From contig NZ_SZPX01000002.1 of the NCBI RefSeq assembly GCF_005217605.1, forward strand, positions 62,001 to 126,000: a DNA stretch of 64,000 nt, given 5' to 3'. Source of the DNA: Sulfurimonas crateris (GTDB lineage Bacteria; Campylobacterota; Campylobacteria; Campylobacterales; Sulfurimonadaceae). The notes below the pieces were generated by a model. That model was not told where the DNA came from and did no database searches. It was given only the letters and a program-made list of their open reading frames with translations. Positions 1 through 9,495 of this stretch are shown here, one piece after another. Within the stretch, counting starts at the first letter, position 1. The number at the start of each line of letters is the position of its first letter. The position numbers and the translations under genes are program-made.

Positions 1-763
1 ATGGCGGAAGAGGCACATCAACATAGACAAGACCGTGATACGAGTGATCAGGCTCGTTAAAGTGTGCATAACGAGGGTTTGCCTTTAGTTTTTCAACAAG
101 CCCTTTTCTCTCAACCAAAATACCTCCGATAGCAAGACCTTGACCGGTTGTGTATTTACTCGCACTATGAACCGTAACATCAACTCCATGCTCAAACGGA
201 CGGCATAAAACAGGGGTTGCAACTGTGTTGTCCACTACCGTCAAAATGCCATACTTGTTTGCGATCTTAGTTATTGCTTCGATGTCTGCTACGTCAATGC
301 TCGGGTTTGTCAGAGACTCAAAAAATATCACTTTTGTCTTGTCATCTATGAGTGCTTCCATAGCATCAGTGTCATGAACATTAAAAAATCTAGCCTCAAT
401 GCCAAATCTCTTAAGGGTATGCGCGGTCTGAGTCAGAGTTCCGCCGTAAAGCTGTTTAGCACAAACAATGTTATCTCCTGCCTCTGCTGCATTGGCAATA
501 GCAAAGAAGATAGCGCTCATTCCGCTTGATGTTGCAAGAGCAGCCTCGCCGCCTTCAAGAGAAGCAAATCTCTTCTCAAATACATCTGTAGTAGGATTGT
601 TTAAACGAGTATAGATATACCCAAGTTCTTTTAGGGAAAATAGATTTCCTGCATGCTCGGCATCTCTAAATTCATAAGCCGTTGTCTGATAAATAGGAAC
701 TGCCATAGCCCCCTCAGCCCCTTTTTCATAACCCTCGTGAAGTGCTCTAGTCTGTAAATCCAT
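1..763 (-). CDS. metY: O-acetylhomoserine sulfhydrylase-type PLP enzyme, C-terminus beyond window edge
   Basis: Reading leftwards from the ATG at 761-763 gives an open frame of 254 codons that runs off the window start, so the N-terminal part is complete and the C-terminal part is missing (the family is usually about 420 residues). It is a Cys/Met-metabolism PLP enzyme: N-terminal YQTTAYEF and YTRLNNPT, then SSGMSAIFFA, VVDNTVATP and the PLP-lysine motif SASKYTTGQG near residue 205. Family knowledge: this group makes homocysteine from O-acetylhomoserine and sulfide in the cytoplasm. O-acetylhomoserine versus O-succinylhomoserine or cystathionine chemistry cannot be separated from half a protein, so the symbol is the best guess. 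Confidence 0.85.
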   Translation of the reverse strand, partial: MDLQTRALHEGYEKGAEGAMAVPIYQTTAYEFRDAEHAGNLFSLKELGYIYTRLNNPTTDVFEKRFASLEGGEAALATSSGMSAIFFAIANAAEAGDNIVCAKQLYGGTLTQTAHTLKRFGIEARFFNVHDTDAMEALIDDKTKVIFFESLTNPSIDVADIEAITKIANKYGILTVVDNTVATPVLCRPFEHGVDVTVHSASKYTTGQGLAIGGILVERKGLVEKLKANPRYAHFNEPDHSYHGLVYVDVPLPP

Positions 764-842
764 TTTATATATCCCCCGTTTTAAAAATAATTGTTGCTAT
801 TCTATCTAAAATGGTTTAATGTTAGTTTTAAACGGGCTCTAT

Positions 843-1229
843 TTACTTCTTTAATCCCTTTGCCCAGCCCTCCATAAGTGCGTGCAGCTCCTCTTTTGGA
901 GCCTCCATAAAGTCTATCACAATTCTATCGTTAAATTCACAAATTCCTATACTTCTAGGTCTTGCTGCGAGTATTTTTGTGTTTGGGATCGCTTGCCCGA
1001 AACAAAAAATAATATTTTTTGCATCAACTAGTCCATCGACCATCTCTCCGCCCAGTTTCTTTGTGTGGGAGTAGTGGTCAAACACAGCGATAAATTCAGC
1101 AATGGGATGTTTTAATATTTTTTCTTTAAAATACTCAATAGCTTCATTCGCAGATGAGACTTTTATCTCATTTTTTGATAACTCCAGACTGTAAACCGGA
1201 TACTTTTCCATAAAAATCGTTTTTTTCAT
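843..1229 (-). CDS. Conserved hypothetical protein, possibly DUF6858-like
   Basis: A 128-residue soluble protein with no signal peptide or membrane segment. It starts MKKTIFMEKYPVYSLEL and has a conserved-looking middle (VFDHYSHTKKLGG) followed by an alternating hydrophobic stretch containing IIFCFGQAIPN and an acidic end (FMEAPKEELHALMEG). I do not recognise the fold; a DUF6858 assignment is a weak memory-based suggestion. It lies 3 bp downstream of the SLAC1-type transporter gene on the same strand, so the two are probably co-transcribed. A small protein encoded with an anion channel could be an accessory, but that is inference. Confidence 0.6.
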   Translation of the reverse strand: MKKTIFMEKYPVYSLELSKNEIKVSSANEAIEYFKEKILKHPIAEFIAVFDHYSHTKKLGGEMVDGLVDAKNIIFCFGQAIPNTKILAARPRSIGICEFNDRIVIDFMEAPKEELHALMEGWAKGLKK

Positions 1230-1232
1230 TTT

Positions 1233-2198
1233 CTACTCCTTAATGCAGATCTCTTTTTTCTTCATGTGCAACAGCGTCTGATACGCAACTATAAGTATGA
1301 CAATTGTAACAACCCCGACCATAAAGTAAGAGAGAAGCAGCAGAGGCAAGCACTCCCTTTCATGGTACATCAGCATAGAGCTTATCGCCATGGCAGCGAG
1401 CGGAAAAACAAATGCCCACCATGAGATGAAAAACTTTAATTTTATAAAATTTTTATACATAAAAGCTACCAAAAGAGTAAAGAATACCGCCATATTAAAG
1501 AGCATAAGAGCAAATACGTCGATAACGCCAAACATCTTAAAGTAGGCTATAAAACCGACTGCCGGAGGAGCGATGAGTATAAAGAGCGTAGGTACGAATT
1601 TTACCGCCATCTGGTTATGAAAAATTATTCTGTTGAGAATAACGGCAAATAGGATGATCCAAAAGAACATCCCGACACTGAAGAAATACATAAGCAGACC
1701 CAAGTTTACAAAACCTACACCTGCAACCGGAACTAAAACATTACCGACAATAGGAATAAACCACGCAGGGTTTGAGTGGTCTAACTGCTGATTTTCATTT
1801 ATCCAAAAAGCTATAGTGTGCATTGTGAGATAAAAATGAAGCAGAGTTCCAGGATACCAAAAAACGGCACTTATAGCAGGATAGCTCTCTTTGTATATTA
1901 TGGCAAGCATAAGCATAGAGATAGAGATCGCTGCAAAAAAGTTTATGCGAACGGGATGGGAAAACTCATTTTTTACCGCTACTTTGTATTTAAAAAATTT
2001 CTTTAGGTAGATATATGAGACAGCTATAAAAACAGCTGTTGTAACATACATAAGAATCTCACCGATGATATGTGGAAAATTGAGCCAAATGGCAGCTTTT
2101 TGATATGTGATAGTAAGTCCGCTTAGACCCATTACAATAGCATACATCATTACGGGAAAGAATTTAAGTCTGTTCTTCTCTTCTATAATCATTTCCAT
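1233..2198 (-). CDS. SLAC1/TehA-type anion channel or transporter
   Basis: A 321-residue integral membrane protein with about ten hydrophobic helices spread over its whole length. The order of short helices, the IVGNVLVPVAG segment after residue 145 and the FWYPGTLLHFYLT segment are those of the voltage-dependent anion channel (SLAC1/TehA, TDT) superfamily. Family knowledge: these pass small anions (chloride, nitrate, dicarboxylates, sulfite) across the inner membrane. The substrate cannot be told from sequence. It ends 3 bp before a small hypothetical gene, suggesting a two-gene operon. The upstream 157 bp are AT-rich and shared with the divergent gene at 2356. Confidence 0.75.
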   Translation of the reverse strand: MEMIIEEKNRLKFFPVMMYAIVMGLSGLTITYQKAAIWLNFPHIIGEILMYVTTAVFIAVSYIYLKKFFKYKVAVKNEFSHPVRINFFAAISISMLMLAIIYKESYPAISAVFWYPGTLLHFYLTMHTIAFWINENQQLDHSNPAWFIPIVGNVLVPVAGVGFVNLGLLMYFFSVGMFFWIILFAVILNRIIFHNQMAVKFVPTLFILIAPPAVGFIAYFKMFGVIDVFALMLFNMAVFFTLLVAFMYKNFIKLKFFISWWAFVFPLAAMAISSMLMYHERECLPLLLLSYFMVGVVTIVILIVAYQTLLHMKKKEICIKE

Positions 2199-2355
2199 AA
2201 AAAACCTCTAATATTATTTAAAATTATAATTTTGATAAATTTTACTATAGTTTTGCATAAATGTCAATAAATTGTCAAGAAAAAGTCATAATAAAACTTC
2301 TTCTAAAAAGAGAATCAAAATTAGCCGATTTAGTCTCAACAATTAAGGAGACAAG

Positions 2356-3396
2356 ATGAAGATAGAACAATCAGATGTCTCGCTCTTCTCCTCATATCAA
2401 AAAAGTCATAAGATTGAGGAGAGTGAGAGTTTACATATCTGGAACAAAGAGGAAGATGCACCCGAGCGACTAAGAGGCGGTGACAGGCTGGAGCTTTCAA
2501 AAAACTTCAAAAAGATGGAGCAAAATGCGAAGCTGGGCATCTCCCAAGAGGAGTATTTTGAGGTCTCAATTGACCCTAAATTGATGGCTATTTTAAGAGT
2601 TATTGAGGCTTTAACGGGGAAGAAAATAAACTTATCTCTATACCGTCATGACAACTCTTCCAACAGAAGCGAAGTAGCCGATCTGCATTCAAAAAACAGT
2701 GCAAAAGAGGGCGGGGCACCTCAGAGAGTCGGGTGGGGAGTTGATTACAGTTACAGCCGCAGTGAAGTTCGCAGCGAAGAGCTAAAGTTCTCTGCAAGCG
2801 GGAGCGTGAGCACTGAAGATGGAAGAGAGATAGACTTTAAAGTGGCGTTTAGTATGAACAGAACTACGGCAACGCATGAGAGCCTCTCGTTCAAAGCGGG
2901 AGACGCTTTGATAGACCCGCTTGTGCTTAATTTTGGCGGTAACACTGTTACCATGAGCACTGTAAAGCACATTTTTGATCTTGACCTTGACGGCAAAGAT
3001 GACGAGTTCTCATTTGTGGGCGAGGGGAGCGGTTTTTTAGCACTTGACAAAAACGGTGACTGTAAGGTCAACGACGGAAGCGAACTCTTTGGACCGACTT
3101 TGGGCAACGGATTTGATGAACTCTCTGCGTATGATGAAGATGGCAATATGTGGATAGACGAGAGTGATTCCATCTTTGAAAAACTGCTTATCTGGACAAA
3201 AGATGAAGATGGCAATGAAGAGCTACACTCACTAAAAGCCAAAGATGTGGGTGCGCTTTATCTAGGTTCGGCAATGACCACTTTTGATCTCGCAGATGCT
3301 CAAAACGAAATGGTGGCAAAGATGCGTGAGAGCTCAATATTTTTAAAAGAGAACGGCGGAGCAGGGTTGCTCCAAGAGGTTGATCTAAGAGTTTAA
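2356..3396 (+). CDS. Hypothetical protein with Ca-binding (EF-hand/dockerin-like) repeats
   Basis: A 346-residue protein without a recognisable signal peptide or membrane helix. Residues about 200-280 carry repeated acidic loops of the D-x-D-x-D/N-G type (FDLDLDGKDDEFSF, ALDKNGDCKVNDGSELFG, YDEDGNMWIDESD), typical of EF-hand-like calcium loops and VCBS-type proteins. The first half is polar and low in complexity (many S, E, K). An AAGGAGA ribosome-binding site lies 5 bp before the ATG. It is transcribed divergently from the SLAC1-type gene. Similar calcium-loop proteins are widespread in proteobacteria with no agreed function, so no role is proposed. Confidence 0.7.
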   Translation: MKIEQSDVSLFSSYQKSHKIEESESLHIWNKEEDAPERLRGGDRLELSKNFKKMEQNAKLGISQEEYFEVSIDPKLMAILRVIEALTGKKINLSLYRHDNSSNRSEVADLHSKNSAKEGGAPQRVGWGVDYSYSRSEVRSEELKFSASGSVSTEDGREIDFKVAFSMNRTTATHESLSFKAGDALIDPLVLNFGGNTVTMSTVKHIFDLDLDGKDDEFSFVGEGSGFLALDKNGDCKVNDGSELFGPTLGNGFDELSAYDEDGNMWIDESDSIFEKLLIWTKDEDGNEELHSLKAKDVGALYLGSAMTTFDLADAQNEMVAKMRESSIFLKENGGAGLLQEVDLRV

Positions 3397-3410
3397 CAGG
3401 GTATGCGCTG

Positions 3411-3896
3411 CTACGAATCGTAGATAACTGCGGTTCCTGCAAGGAGGTCATGCAGACCTCTTTTGTCATCTCTAAAAGCGACCATAAAAAAACCGATCAG
3501 TAGAATAAGTGTAGATGCGATATAGCCTAATGAGCGGGTGATCGCCTGCTTGTTGTCAATATCTTCAAAGCTGTTTGCGTCCACGATCTTGACACGGAAA
3601 AATTTCTTCCCCGGAGTCGCACCCTGCCATCTTCTCCAAAACATCAGCGTGACAATAAGAACAGAAAACTCAAAAAGAAGCTCCCATCTGAGTGATTTGG
3701 GCGGTTGATTTGCTAATGCTTTTTCGGCGTTGCCGCTCATTGCGTAAGCCATATTTTGTTGAAACTGTGAGAAGTCGAACCAGTCGCCTCCGCTTAAAAA
3801 ATAGATGATTATTCCAACGGGAAGTGCAAGAAAAAGAGTGTCTAAGAATGAGGCAAAAAAGCGAATCCAAAAACCCGCATATTTCACTTCATTCAT
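3411..3896 (-). CDS. RDD family membrane protein
   Basis: A 161-residue protein that begins YAGFWIRFFASFLDTLFLALP, the R-x(n)-D-x-x-D signature that names the RDD family, followed by a hydrophobic helix, a loop rich in polar residues, a second helix with WRRWQGATPGKKFFRVKIVD, and a last helix near residues 125-145. Family knowledge: small inner-membrane proteins with two or more transmembrane segments, functions mostly unknown, some linked to Na+/H+ exchange. It lies 15 bp downstream of guaB on the same strand and may be read from the same transcript. Confidence 0.8.
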   Translation of the reverse strand: MNEVKYAGFWIRFFASFLDTLFLALPVGIIIYFLSGGDWFDFSQFQQNMAYAMSGNAEKALANQPPKSLRWELLFEFSVLIVTLMFWRRWQGATPGKKFFRVKIVDANSFEDIDNKQAITRSLGYIASTLILLIGFFMVAFRDDKRGLHDLLAGTAVIYDS

Positions 3897-3911
3897 AAAT
3901 CTCCCTTTGCT

Positions 3912-5393
<1,482 letters not shown>

Positions 5394-5453
5394 CTATAAA
5401 ATTCTCTGGATTATAGCTTTTTTGTGGTTAAAAAGAGGTAAAGCGGGTTTTGA

Positions 5454-5738
5454 TTACTCTTGATTTATCTTTCCAATTGCACATGAGAGGAAACTTTTAG
5501 CTTTAAGTCCGCCTTTTGTGAACGCTCTTAGATCTTCGTCTTCTAGTGGGTAGCCGAGTGATCTCATCTTTTTGCGAAAACTAAGCTCCGCTTCTTCATC
5601 TTTTATGTAGAGTGTTACGACTCTTGGCTCTTGCGTCAGATCTACGTCAGTTTCGCCAAACTCAGCTTTGAGTGCTTTTTTCACGGTGTTTGCACAGCCG
5701 TCGCATTTGATGTTCAGCGCTTTGAAACTTTTTTGCAT
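5454..5738 (-). CDS. Heavy-metal-associated (HMA) domain protein
   Basis: A 94-residue cytoplasmic protein made of one HMA-like ferredoxin fold. It opens with MQKSFKALNIKCDGCANTV, giving a CDGC metal-binding pair at residues 12-15, a variant of the usual MxCxxC. Family knowledge: such domains ferry Cu+ or similar soft metals to P-type ATPases. No ATPase gene is adjacent; the neighbours are gatA (11 bp upstream on the same strand) and guaB downstream. The last third, from EEAELSFRKKM on, extends the standard 65-70 residue domain. The metal cannot be deduced. Confidence 0.75.
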   Translation of the reverse strand: MQKSFKALNIKCDGCANTVKKALKAEFGETDVDLTQEPRVVTLYIKDEEAELSFRKKMRSLGYPLEDEDLRAFTKGGLKAKSFLSCAIGKINQE

Positions 5739-5748
5739 AATATCTCCT

Positions 5749-7092
5749 TTAAGAGTTATATTTTATCTGCTCTTCTAAGCTTAACGCTCCATCAAAGAGT
5801 GTCTGCTCCTCATAAGCATTTGCAATGAGCTGAAGACCTATCGGCATACCCTCAGAGCTTTTTGCAACAGGAACAGAGATGGCAGGAAGCCCTGCAAGGT
5901 TTACGCTGATGGTGTAGAGGTCGCTTAAATACATCTCCATCGGAGTTGAGAGCTCTCCAAACTTGTTTGCTGTTGTCGGTGCAACTGGCGAGAGTATCAG
6001 GTCGACATTCTCAAATATTTTAGAGTATTGCTCTTTTATGAGGTGTCTTGTTTTTTGCGCTTTTACGTAGTAAGCTTCATAGTATCCGCTTGATAGAACG
6101 AAGTTTCCAAGCAAGATACGGCGTTTTACTTCATCTCCAAAACCTTGGCTTCTAGTCTGGATAAATGTGTCGTTTAGGTCTTTTCCGACAACTCTGTTTC
6201 CATAGCGGATGCCGTCATAACGAGCTAGGTTCGTAGTAGCTTCTGCTGTTGCCGTAATGTAGTAAGCGGAGATGTCAAATTTCGCGTCCATTAACTCAGC
6301 TTCTACTATCTCATGCCCTGCATTTTTAAGAGCGGTTATTGCTAACTCATAAGCTTTTTTTACATCATCGCTTGCGTTTTGGATATGCTTTGGCAAAACT
6401 GCAATTTTGAGTTTTCTTGAAGCGTTTAGTTTGTCGCTTACTTTGTCGTTTTTATTCGCACTTGTTGAGTCTTTTTCGTCATGTCCGCTGATGATGTCAT
6501 ACAAAATCGCCGCATCTTCAACATTTTGAGTCATAGGTCCTATCTGGTCTAGTGATGAAGCGTAAGCTCCCAAACCGTAACGGCTAACTCTGCCGTAAGT
6601 CGGTTTCATCCCGACGATTCCGCAAAAAGAGGCAGGCTGGCGGATACTTCCTCCCGTGTCACTTCCAAGAGCAGCAATGGCAAGACCTGCTGCAACAGCC
6701 GCCGCACTTCCGCCTGAGCTTCCACCCGGAACGCAATCTTTGTTGTGAGGGTTCAGGGTTTTGCCGTAAAAGCTTGACTCGGTTGTACTGCCCATAGCGA
6801 ACTCATCCATATTTGTTCTCCCAAACGGACTAAGCCCAGCAACAAGCATCTTCTCTATGACCGTTGCATTGTATGGAGCTATATAGCCTTGAAGGATCTT
6901 TGAGCCTGATGTCACAGACCAATCTTTTACCTGAATGTTGTCCTTTATAGCTATCGGCACCCCTTCGCCGACATTGTGAATATCGATGTATGCGTTAATA
7001 TCTGCATTTTTTTCTATATTTGTTTTTAGCTCTTCTTTAAATTTTGCAAGTTCGTCTTTGTTTAGTTTTAATGCTTCTTTTAACGTGATCAC
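5749..7092 (-). CDS. gatA: Asp-tRNA(Asn)/Glu-tRNA(Gln) amidotransferase subunit A
   Basis: Amidase subunit of the GatCAB transamidosome, which converts misacylated Glu-tRNA(Gln) and Asp-tRNA(Asn) to the correct amide forms. It shows the amidase-signature triad: AIKDNI (Lys), [14 protein letters not shown] (cis-Ser) and [16 protein letters not shown] (catalytic Ser) at about residues 68-165. At 447 residues it is slightly short of the common 470-485 but is complete from [11 protein letters not shown] to the C-terminus. gatB and gatC are not next to it in this window. It is followed 11 bp later by the small HMA gene on the same strand. Confidence 0.95.
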   Translation of the reverse strand: MITLKEALKLNKDELAKFKEELKTNIEKNADINAYIDIHNVGEGVPIAIKDNIQVKDWSVTSGSKILQGYIAPYNATVIEKMLVAGLSPFGRTNMDEFAMGSTTESSFYGKTLNPHNKDCVPGGSSGGSAAAVAAGLAIAALGSDTGGSIRQPASFCGIVGMKPTYGRVSRYGLGAYASSLDQIGPMTQNVEDAAILYDIISGHDEKDSTSANKNDKVSDKLNASRKLKIAVLPKHIQNASDDVKKAYELAITALKNAGHEIVEAELMDAKFDISAYYITATAEATTNLARYDGIRYGNRVVGKDLNDTFIQTRSQGFGDEVKRRILLGNFVLSSGYYEAYYVKAQKTRHLIKEQYSKIFENVDLILSPVAPTTANKFGELSTPMEMYLSDLYTISVNLAGLPAISVPVAKSSEGMPIGLQLIANAYEEQTLFDGALSLEEQIKYNS

Positions 7093-7167
7093 TGATTTTT
7101 CCTATCTTTATAAATTATTGGGTGTATTATAGCAAAATGCGTCTGTTTTTTCTTTAGCGGGGTTTTG

Positions 7168-7779
7168 TCAGGCGCATTTAGCTGATTCACGCGTTTGTTT
7201 TGCATCTTTGAGTATATTGATTCCTCCGCGGATGACTATAAGTGAAATGATTGTTCCAACTATTAGATCGGGAAAGCGACTGCCCATCACGGCGACAAGC
7301 ACACCCGAGAGTATTACTCCCAGATTTGCTATAACATCATTTGTTGAAAATATCCAAGAGGCTCTCATATGTACGCCTCCGTCTCTGTGCTTGGAGATCA
7401 ATACGAGGCAGATAATATTAGCCACTAAAGCGACAGCCCCGATGGAGATGATCAATGCGCTTTGAGGCTCGCTGCCAAACAGTAACAGCCTAACGACTTC
7501 AAATAAAACGCCAAGACCCAGTATGACTTGAAGGTAACCGCTGATTTGAGCCGCTTTTGCCTGATGCAATACTCCTTTGCCGACAGCATAGAACGAAAGA
7601 CCGTATACCGCCGCATCTGCGAGCATATCGAGTGAATCGGCAATCAATCCTGTAGATTGCGCCAGCAACCCTGCGATCAACTCAGTGACAAACATAAACG
7701 CATTTATATATAGAAGTGCTAGGAGCGTTTTTCTCTCTAGTTTATCTGCTTGTTCAGTTCCGCAATTACAACCTGACAT
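7168..7779 (-). CDS. CDF-like cation transporter lacking the C-terminal cytoplasmic domain
   Basis: A 203-residue membrane protein with about six helices. LIADSLDMLADAAVYGLSF carries the acidic helix-II metal site of cation diffusion facilitators, and STNDVIANLGVILSG matches the helix-V site. The usual 90-residue cytoplasmic domain is absent, so the protein stops soon after helix VI. An N-terminal MSGCNCG could bind a soft metal. Family knowledge: proton-coupled export of Zn, Co, Cd or Mn. This gene marks the left boundary of the integron: its ATG is only about 24 bp from the last attC remnant, so array activity could have affected its upstream region. Confidence 0.8.
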   Translation of the reverse strand: MSGCNCGTEQADKLERKTLLALLYINAFMFVTELIAGLLAQSTGLIADSLDMLADAAVYGLSFYAVGKGVLHQAKAAQISGYLQVILGLGVLFEVVRLLLFGSEPQSALIISIGAVALVANIICLVLISKHRDGGVHMRASWIFSTNDVIANLGVILSGVLVAVMGSRFPDLIVGTIISLIVIRGGINILKDAKQTRESAKCA

Positions 7780-7802
7780 CTATTCTCCTATCTTTAGTTT
7801 GT

Positions 7803-7840
7803 GTTTAACGTTTGAATTGAGAAATGATTTTCCTAGCATC
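7803..7840 (-). other. Half-deleted attC closing the cassette array
   Basis: GTTTAAC at 7803-7809 followed by GTTTGAATTGAGAAAT matches the left half of the other attC sites (compare 12855 onwards). The matching right half, with its inverted GAGAAAT arm and the GTTA core, is missing, and the toxin stop codon follows at 7840-7842. The site is probably inactive, which would freeze the end of the array. Confidence 0.6.
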
Positions 7841-8169
7841 TAGCTTTTTAAAAGCTTTTGTAATAACAATTCTTCAACATTTTGTCTTGAATCCAAAATT
7901 GCCATGATATAGACAGTGTCATTTCCAACTTTATATATAATTCTCCATGGTGTTGCCACTACTTCCCTATAAAAAGTGATTCCCTCTTTTTGAAGTTCAG
8001 GAACAACTCTGCCTTTTAGAGGAAAAAAGTTGCTTGAATGGGCTTTTTTTCTTATTTTTTGATATATATCATTTGCAATACTAGGACTATCTTGTTTTAT
8101 ATATGCAACAATATTTAAAAGGTCATCTTTTGCGTTTGAAGTCCATTTTAGCTTATATGTCTCACTCAT
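7840..8169 (-). CDS. RelE/ParE-family toxin (integron cassette)
   Basis: A 109-residue protein of the RelE/ParE superfamily. It starts YKLKWTSNAKDDLLNIVAYI and has a basic middle (KIRKKAHSSNF), RVVPELQKEGITFYREVV and a C-terminal strand DTVYIMAILDSRQN. The WRIIYKVGND stretch and the terminal HxxR-like region replaced by DSRQN are usual in this family. The start overlaps the antitoxin stop by 4 bp, so the two are translationally coupled. Family knowledge: ribosome-dependent mRNase or gyrase poison; which one cannot be judged here. It is the last cassette of the array, a usual place for stabilising toxin-antitoxin pairs. Confidence 0.88.
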   Translation of the reverse strand: MSETYKLKWTSNAKDDLLNIVAYIKQDSPSIANDIYQKIRKKAHSSNFFPLKGRVVPELQKEGITFYREVVATPWRIIYKVGNDTVYIMAILDSRQNVEELLLQKLLKS

Positions 8170-8438
8170 TTTTTAAGTAGTTCTTCTACAGAGTTAAATA
8201 CATCTTCTTCATTATGTGTATTTCCATTTTTAATCTCTTCTTCTGCAAAAGAAAGTAGCTTTAAAAGTGAAATGGCATTTTTCATATCCTCATAGCTTTT
8301 TGGATCTTGAATAACTGCCTTTGCTTCACCATTTTGTGTGATAATCATAGGTCTATGGGTTTCATTAATATGTTTTAGTACATCAGCTGCTCTACTTTTT
8401 AAGTAAGTAACTGGTTTTATATCGTTTATAATTTGCAT
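8166..8438 (-). CDS. Phd/YefM-family antitoxin (integron cassette)
   Basis: A 90-residue protein starting with the Phd/YefM DNA-binding fold: DIKPVTYLKSRAADVLKHIN, then RPMIITQNGEAKAVIQDPKSYED, the strand-turn that typifies the family. The C-terminal part (FAEEEIKNGNTHNEEDVFN) is the acidic tail that wraps the toxin. It precedes and overlaps the toxin gene by 4 bp. Its own promoter is probably in the 85 bp upstream, because antitoxins of this type repress their own operon. That would make the pair independent of the distant integron promoter. Confidence 0.9.
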   Translation of the reverse strand: MQIINDIKPVTYLKSRAADVLKHINETHRPMIITQNGEAKAVIQDPKSYEDMKNAISLLKLLSFAEEEIKNGNTHNEEDVFNSVEELLKK

Positions 8439-8495
8439 GACAAACTCCTTCGGTCTTTAAATGGTACCATATTAAGACTGAATTTTCAAGTGTAA

Positions 8496-8530
8496 TACTA
8501 ACAGGAGTTCAGCCAACTGATTTGCTATGC
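8496..8530 (-). other. Degenerate short attC-like site
   Basis: TACTAAC at 8496-8502 and GCTATGC at 8524-8530 flank a short AGTT/AACT stem, and GCCAACTGATTTGCTATG resembles the right half of the attC at 15087-15155. At 35 bp it is shorter than functional attC sites (usually more than 55 bp), and GCTA replaces GTTA. It separates the DUF3995 cassette from the toxin-antitoxin cassette and is probably inactive. Confidence 0.45.
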
Positions 8531-8947
8531 CTTGTATATCAATACAGCAAACATAATACCTAATATCAAACACAGTGGTGAAAAATATTTTGTATCGTAA
8601 ATTGCAAACTCTGTGTCTTTTATTTTTTTGAAAAACCCAACAGCATTGAACTCACCTATTGCTCTTAAGGTAAAAATAGTAGATAAAAATATTCCACTAT
8701 ATAAATAAAAGTTTCGATTTTCATTGATTGTAAAATCATAAAACTGCAAAGCATATGCAATATATGCAAACAGTACCAAAATAATGCCGACAAAAAATGT
8801 TAATGTTTTACTTGGATTTAATAATAGTTTTCCATCTTTAGTCGGTAAAGCTTTGTCTAATCCAATTTTTCCACCAAAAGCCCAATAAAAATGAAACAGT
8901 CCCATAATGATTAATGTAAAAATTGTAATGATTGCTATAAAATCCAT
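8525..8947 (-). CDS. DUF3995-type membrane protein (integron cassette)
   Basis: A 140-residue protein with four hydrophobic helices. The N-terminal helix runs into LFHFYWAFGGKIGLDKALPT, which is the DUF3995 signature (a GG-x-hydrophobic stretch after helix I). Helix II sits near residues 45-70, helix III includes YSGIFLSTIFTLRAIGEFNAVGFF and helix IV ends the protein. Function unknown. DUF3995 proteins are known to me as common cassette-array passengers. The start is the ATG at 8945-8947, and the stop lies inside the degenerate attC. Confidence 0.75.
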   Translation of the reverse strand: MDFIAIITIFTLIIMGLFHFYWAFGGKIGLDKALPTKDGKLLLNPSKTLTFFVGIILVLFAYIAYALQFYDFTINENRNFYLYSGIFLSTIFTLRAIGEFNAVGFFKKIKDTEFAIYDTKYFSPLCLILGIMFAVLIYKA

Positions 8948-8962
8948 CGTGTTCCTTTGTGG

Positions 8963-8995
8963 GTATAACTATTGCACTTCTCGTAATTGTTAGAT
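8963..8995 (-). other. Short attC-like site after GNAT cassette
   Basis: GTATAAC at 8963-8969 and a consensus GTTAGAT core at 8989-8995 flank only about 19 bp. The arms TAACTATT and AATTGTTA are nearly complementary. Both core sites are good, but the central stem of a normal attC is missing, so this looks like an attC with an internal deletion. Confidence 0.5.
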
Positions 8996-8999
8996 ATCT

Positions 9000-9419
9000 T
9001 CAAATTTTTTTTTGAAAGTGTAGAGCAATGACTTCATACCCTTCCTTTTTCCAGAATTTATGCGCTTGTTCATTACCGATGTAGCAATTTAACTCACTTG
9101 CAATACAGTTATTTTGTTTGGCATAGTCATAGATCCATGACATTAGTTTTGTGCCGATTTTTTGATTTTGATATTTGGGCAAGATGATTATATTGTCAGG
9201 TTCTATATGTTTGCCTACATAGTATTTTGTCAATATCCAAATACCACATATCCCAATGAGTTTATCCTCATCAAAAATGCCGATGCATCGATAGCCTTGT
9301 GTAAGCATTTCATCAAGCCGTTGTTTTAAAATATCATCGGAGATAGTGTTATTCAATATTTTAAGGAAGGGAATAATTGAATAGATTTTACTGTCTTCAA
9401 TAAATTTAAATTGCACCAT
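9000..9419 (-). CDS. GNAT-family N-acetyltransferase (integron cassette)
   Basis: A 139-residue single-domain GNAT enzyme. Acetyl-CoA motif A is visible as IEPDNIIILPKYQNQKIGTKLMSW, with the Q-x-x-K-I-G-T-K loop near residues 86-94. It is followed by ASELNCYIGNEQAHKFWKKEGYEV, the family's closing beta-alpha motif. Family knowledge: transfer of acetyl from acetyl-CoA to an amine of a small molecule or protein. The substrate is unknown; some cassette GNATs modify aminoglycosides but nothing here points to that. It is flanked by attC-like sites at 8963 and 9441. Confidence 0.85.
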   Translation of the reverse strand: MVQFKFIEDSKIYSIIPFLKILNNTISDDILKQRLDEMLTQGYRCIGIFDEDKLIGICGIWILTKYYVGKHIEPDNIIILPKYQNQKIGTKLMSWIYDYAKQNNCIASELNCYIGNEQAHKFWKKEGYEVIALHFQKKI

Positions 9420-9440
9420 TTATTGTTCTCCTCTATTAAT

Positions 9441-9495
9441 GTCTAACGGTTGACTTCACCGACAGTTCACTGTTCGGTGCTAGGTGTTGTTAGAT
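9441..9495 (-). other. attC site after restriction-modification cassette
   Basis: GTCTAAC (9441-9447) and GTTAGAT (9489-9495) are consensus core sites, 55 bp overall. The stem pairs CACCGA with TCGGTG around a short loop. The methyltransferase gene reads into this site and stops at 9467, so the last codons of the protein are attC-derived. Confidence 0.75.

Noticed and set aside
2600-3469. Several minus-strand open frames opposite the calcium-loop protein
   Set aside because: They are antisense shadows of the Ca-loop protein (2356-3396) and of the adjoining RDD gene region, with Ser/Leu-rich composition and no ribosome sites.
7840-8438. Toxin-antitoxin pair as part of the host core genome
   Set aside because: It lies between attC remnants and on the cassette strand, so it is best read as the last cassette, although the decayed sites leave some doubt.
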